From NCBI GenBank assembly GCA_934552855.1, contig CAKTEU010000036.1, forward strand, positions 1-17,156: a DNA stretch of 17,156 nt, given 5' to 3'. The notes beneath the pieces were generated by a model. The model ran no database searches and was not told the origin of the DNA. It worked only from the letters and a program-made list of their open reading frames with translations. The position numbers and the translations under genes are program-made. Shown here in pieces: positions 14,641-17,156 of the stretch. This DNA comes from an uncultured Eubacteriales bacterium (GTDB lineage: Bacteria > Bacillota > Clostridia > Oscillospirales > Acutalibacteraceae). How positions within the stretch are numbered: position 1 is the stretch's first letter; each line of letters starts with the position of its first letter.

Positions 14641-15782
14641 TGAAAACAAAACTTCGTTCGTTTTTCAAAAACAACGCCGTTCAGTCCGTTCTTTCTTCGC
14701 TTATTTGCATTTTGCTCGGACTTCTTATCGGTTACATTGTTCTTTTGTTCATCAATCCGTCCGGTGCGGCAAAGGCTATCGGCGATATTATCAGAAACTT
14801 TTTCAATTATCCCAATTCTAAAGTTCAGCTTCAGTATTTCGGCAACACGCTTGTTAAAACCGCACCGCTCATCATGTGCTCGCTTTCAATTTTGTTTTGC
14901 TATAAAGTCGGCCTTTTCAACATCGGTGCGGCCGGACAGTATGCAATCGGCATAGGCCTCTCAATTTATGCTGCTGCGGCTTTGGGACTTCCCTGGTGGG
15001 TATGCATTTTGCTTGCCGCTTTCGGCGGTGCGCTTTCCGGAACAATCAGCGGCATTCTCAAAGCCTATTGCAACGTTAACGAAGTCATCAGCGGAATCAT
15101 GCTCAACTGGATTTCGCTTTACGGCGTGAATATGCTTTTGACAAAAGTCAAAGAGGAAACAAGCCCGTATACGGTTGTTTTCAAATACAGCAACCCGAAG
15201 GCAATTATCCCGTCGCTCGGACTTGAGAAGCTTTTTTCAAACAACAGCTATGTAACAATTGCAATTCCGCTTGCGGTCATTATTTCGGTTATCGTTTGGA
15301 TACTGCTTGAAAAAACAAAGTTCGGCTATGAGCTTAAAGCGACCGGTTTCAATAAAAACGCCGCAAAATACTGCGGAATGAACGAAAAAAGGAACATAAT
15401 CGTTACCCTTGCAATCGGCGGTGCGCTTGCCGCAATCGGTGCTTCGTTCCTTTATCTCACGGGATACGAACAATGGAACTGCAGCACGTCTTCCGTTCCG
15501 GCAATGGGCTTCAACGGAATTGCGGCGGCGTTCCTCGGCGGACTCAATCCAATAGGTTCAATCCTTTCGTCATACTTCATTCAGCACATCACCGTCGGCG
15601 GCGCATATGTTGACAAAACGCTTTATTCTTCACAGATATCCGACCTTATCTCGGCAATCATTATTTATCTTTGCGGCTTTGTGTTCTTCATGAAGTACGC
15701 ATTCGGAAAGTACCTTGCAAAAAAAGAAGAAAAAGATGTGCTCAAAGCGCAAAGCATTAAAGAAAAAGGAGGCGAAAAATAA
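14640..15782 (+). CDS. nupB: nucleoside ABC importer permease 1
   Basis: The 380-residue integral membrane protein belongs to the BPD_transp_2 (ribose/branched-chain type) permease family. About nine hydrophobic segments are visible, the first at about 15-37 and the last at about 335-352. NVNEVISGIMLNWISLYGVN (145-164) is the typical motif of the larger permease of BMP-type systems, and FGYELKATGFNKNAAKYCGM (228-247) is the cytoplasmic segment likely to contact the ATPase. A lysine- and glutamate-rich tail ends the protein. It overlaps both neighbours by one base (TGATG at the start, TAATG at the end), with AAAGGAGG before its ATG. It should pair with NupC to form the channel. Confidence 0.92.
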   Translation: MKTKLRSFFKNNAVQSVLSSLICILLGLLIGYIVLLFINPSGAAKAIGDIIRNFFNYPNSKVQLQYFGNTLVKTAPLIMCSLSILFCYKVGLFNIGAAGQYAIGIGLSIYAAAALGLPWWVCILLAAFGGALSGTISGILKAYCNVNEVISGIMLNWISLYGVNMLLTKVKEETSPYTVVFKYSNPKAIIPSLGLEKLFSNNSYVTIAIPLAVIISVIVWILLEKTKFGYELKATGFNKNAAKYCGMNEKRNIIVTLAIGGALAAIGASFLYLTGYEQWNCSTSSVPAMGFNGIAAAFLGGLNPIGSILSSYFIQHITVGGAYVDKTLYSSQISDLISAIIIYLCGFVFFMKYAFGKYLAKKEEKDVLKAQSIKEKGGEK

Positions 15783-16732
15783 TGTCACTTCTCATTCAGT
15801 ATACATTACTTTACGCCTCGGTGCTTATTCTTGTTGCGCTCGGCGGCTGCTTTTCGGAACACTCCGGAGTTATCAATCTCGGCCTTGAGGGCATAATGGT
15901 TATGGGTGCGCTTGGCGGAACGCTCACAATGCGTTTTCTTGCCGCCTCCTACCCTTCCGCCCCGGCTATTGTCATCATTTTGCTTGTTATTCTTGTTTCG
16001 GTTCTTGCCGGACTTTTGTATTCGGTGCTTTTGGGCGTTGCATGCATCAGCTTCAAGGCGGATCAAACAATTATCGGAACTGCGCTCAACATTTTGGGCA
16101 CTGCTGCGGCAACAGTTATTGTCAAAGCAATCAACACCTCAAAAAATCCGGACAACGTTTCTTCTGTTGTTGAATATATCAAACCGAAACAGGCGTTTGT
16201 TGTGAACCTTGGCGGTTTTGAATTCAACTGGTTCATGCTTGTTGCGGCGGTTTTGCTTGTTGCGTCATACATTACGCTTTACAAAACACGTTTCGGCCTT
16301 CGTCTCATGGCTTGCGGCGAACATCCTCAGGCAGCGGACAGCGTCGGAATCAATGTGTACAAAATGCGCTACGCCGGCGTGCTTATTTCCGGTGCGCTCG
16401 GCGGCCTCGGCGGAATCATTTATGTCACCTGCGGAGTCAGCGAATGGAAGTTTGAATACGGTGTTGCCGGTTTCGGTTTTCTTGCTCTTGCGGTTATGAT
16501 TTTCGGTCAGTGGAAACCGACAAGGATTGCCCTTGCAGGTCTTCTTTTCGGACTTTTCCGTGCGCTTTCAAATGTTTATTCGGGCATTGACATTCTCGCT
16601 TCGCTCAACATTCCGAGTGCAATATACAACATGATGCCGTATATAATCTCGCTTCTTGTTCTTGCGCTGACTTCAAAAAAGTCAAGAGCACCGAAAGCGG
16701 AAGGTGTTCCTTACGACAAAGGCAGCAGGTAA
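15782..16732 (+). CDS. nupC: nucleoside ABC importer permease 2
   Basis: The 316-residue permease is the smaller partner of NupB. Family motifs are SGVINLGLEGIMVMGALGG (28-46), DQTIIGTALNILG (94-106) and the ATPase-contact segment FGLRLMACGEHPQAADSVGI (171-190), followed by GALGGLGG (204-211). About eight hydrophobic segments are visible. The start overlaps the nupB stop (TAATG) with AAAGGAGG upstream. The C-terminal tail is polar and short. The gene ends 41 nt before the repeat region; no classical terminator is seen, but a strong hairpin from repeat R4 lies at 16765-16803. Confidence 0.92.
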   Translation: MSLLIQYTLLYASVLILVALGGCFSEHSGVINLGLEGIMVMGALGGTLTMRFLAASYPSAPAIVIILLVILVSVLAGLLYSVLLGVACISFKADQTIIGTALNILGTAAATVIVKAINTSKNPDNVSSVVEYIKPKQAFVVNLGGFEFNWFMLVAAVLLVASYITLYKTRFGLRLMACGEHPQAADSVGINVYKMRYAGVLISGALGGLGGIIYVTCGVSEWKFEYGVAGFGFLALAVMIFGQWKPTRIALAGLLFGLFRALSNVYSGIDILASLNIPSAIYNMMPYIISLLVLALTSKKSRAPKAEGVPYDKGSR

Positions 16733-16764
16733 ACATTATGAGTTAAACGCAATTGAAAAAGTTC

Positions 16765-16803
16765 ATTTCGTACGGGTCGGATCTGTGCCTACCCGTACGA
16801 AAT
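16765..16803. repeat. strong palindromic hairpin downstream of nupC
   Basis: ATTTCGTACGGGT (16765-16777) is the perfect 13-bp complement of 16791-16803, with an inner GG/CC pair around ATCTGTG. It is stem II of repeat R4, extended outward compared with the 7-bp stem of the other copies. No T-run follows directly, so it would be an mRNA 3' barrier rather than a standard terminator. Confidence 0.7.
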
Positions 16804-16883
16804 CAATCTCTTTATTGCTCGTGTATTTTAACCCAACTCCACTCCGTTCGGGGTCACTTTTGTCAATCATCACAAAAGTAACC
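16774..16883 (-). repeat. bipartite palindromic repeat, copy R4 (diverged)
   Basis: Stem II lies at 16774-16794 and stem I at 16852-16883, 57 nt apart. The stem I loop is wholly changed (CAATCATC) and one stem position is mismatched, while the other eleven stem positions are kept. It is the partner of R3 in the inverted composite. Confidence 0.85.
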
Positions 16884-17001
16884 CAGCGGAGCGAACGGAA
16901 AACGTTGTTTTAAGATAAAGCCGTGCGAGGGAGAGCACGTTGGTGAAAGACGGTAAAAGATGAACACAAGAATAAATGCAAGTGCAAACGGTCACGTTTA
17001 T

Positions 17002-17112
17002 GGGTCGGCACGGGTCCGACCCGTACTAAATAAGCCTTTTCCATTGCTCGTGCACTTTAACCCAATGCCACTCCGTTTGGGGTTACTTTTGTCGGTTGAT
17101 ACAAAAGTAACC
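17002..17112 (-). repeat. bipartite palindromic repeat, copy R5
   Basis: Stem II (17002-17022) and stem I (17081-17112) are both perfect, and the interval is 58 nt. It is closest to R2, with about half a dozen substitutions, all in the interval between the stems. Confidence 0.9.
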
Positions 17113-17156
17113 AAAAAATCGCTTGATATCATACGGTGCAAGCGGAATGTCAAAAT

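Larger units (their letters stand above)
16774..17156 (-). repeat. 383-bp composite repeat, right inverted copy (cut by window edge)
   Basis: Read on the minus strand, this is the flank, R5, the 118-bp spacer and R4, collinear with 3462-3844. The spacer appears identical to the left copy; the cores are not. The unit may extend past the window end, because similarity between R1 and R2 continues about 20 bp beyond the corresponding point. Together with 16733-16773 it fills the last 424 bp, which hold no credible gene. Confidence 0.9.

Noticed and set aside
14147..14649. Open frames on both strands inside nupA
   Set aside because: They are shadows of the ATPase coding frame, whose motifs are continuous through this segment.
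3462..17156. Composite transposon bounded by the inverted 383-bp copies
   Set aside because: The interior is housekeeping and metabolic genes including rpmF, the ends carry no transposase gene, and additional copies lie beside the left end. Dispersed repeats are the simpler reading.

Overview
The window looks like chromosomal DNA of a low-to-moderate GC Gram-positive anaerobe of the class Clostridia, probably a gut Oscillospiraceae/Ruminococcaceae-type organism. The evidence is strong AAGGAGG-type ribosome binding sites, sigma-A promoters close to consensus, a DUF512 radical-SAM-like gene directly upstream of der, and the yceD-rpmF pair. I cannot name genus or species from sequence alone.

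Layout, left to right. (1) 165-2805, minus strand: a DUF512/PDZ iron-sulfur-type protein and the ribosome assembly GTPase Der, translationally close-packed. (2) 2806-4060: about 1.25 kb without a credible gene, holding three copies (R1-R3) of a bipartite palindromic repeat and other inverted repeats. (3) 4061-4921, minus strand: yceD-rpmF under a perfect-consensus promoter and ending in a terminator. (4) 4973-6961, minus strand: a GH13 alpha-glucosidase of oligo-1,6-glucosidase type with an extra N-terminal helical domain and its own promoter. (5) 7094-8272, plus strand: an AT-rich acyltransferase-3 membrane protein. (6) 8274-11594, plus strand: nucleoside catabolism operon deoC-deoD-deoB-cdd plus a small membrane protein. 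(7) 11622-16732, plus strand: a BMP-family nucleoside ABC importer (lipoprotein, double ATPase, two permeases). (8) 16733-17156: two more copies of the repeat (R4, R5), an inverted duplicate of R2-R3.

The two plus-strand operons form one nucleoside salvage module. The lipoprotein BmpA binds nucleoside outside the cell and NupA/NupB/NupC import it. Cdd deaminates cytidine and deoxycytidine, and DeoD phosphorolyses purine (deoxy)nucleosides. DeoB moves phosphate from C1 to C5 of the sugar, and DeoC splits deoxyribose-5-phosphate into acetaldehyde and glyceraldehyde-3-phosphate. No pyrimidine nucleoside phosphorylase and no DeoR/CytR-type regulator lie in the window.

The most unusual content is the repeat family. 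A core of about 111 bp occurs five times with almost constant internal geometry: a 12-bp stem-loop, about 58 nt, then a 7-bp stem-loop. Two copies joined by a 118-bp spacer form a 383-bp unit that recurs in inverted orientation 12.9 kb away. The spacer is identical in both units by eye, although the flanking cores have diverged. Other structures worth checking are a 24-bp inverted repeat just upstream of the nupA ribosome binding site, a compact folded leader before bmpA, and interleaved (pseudoknot-topology) inverted repeats at 3141-3177.
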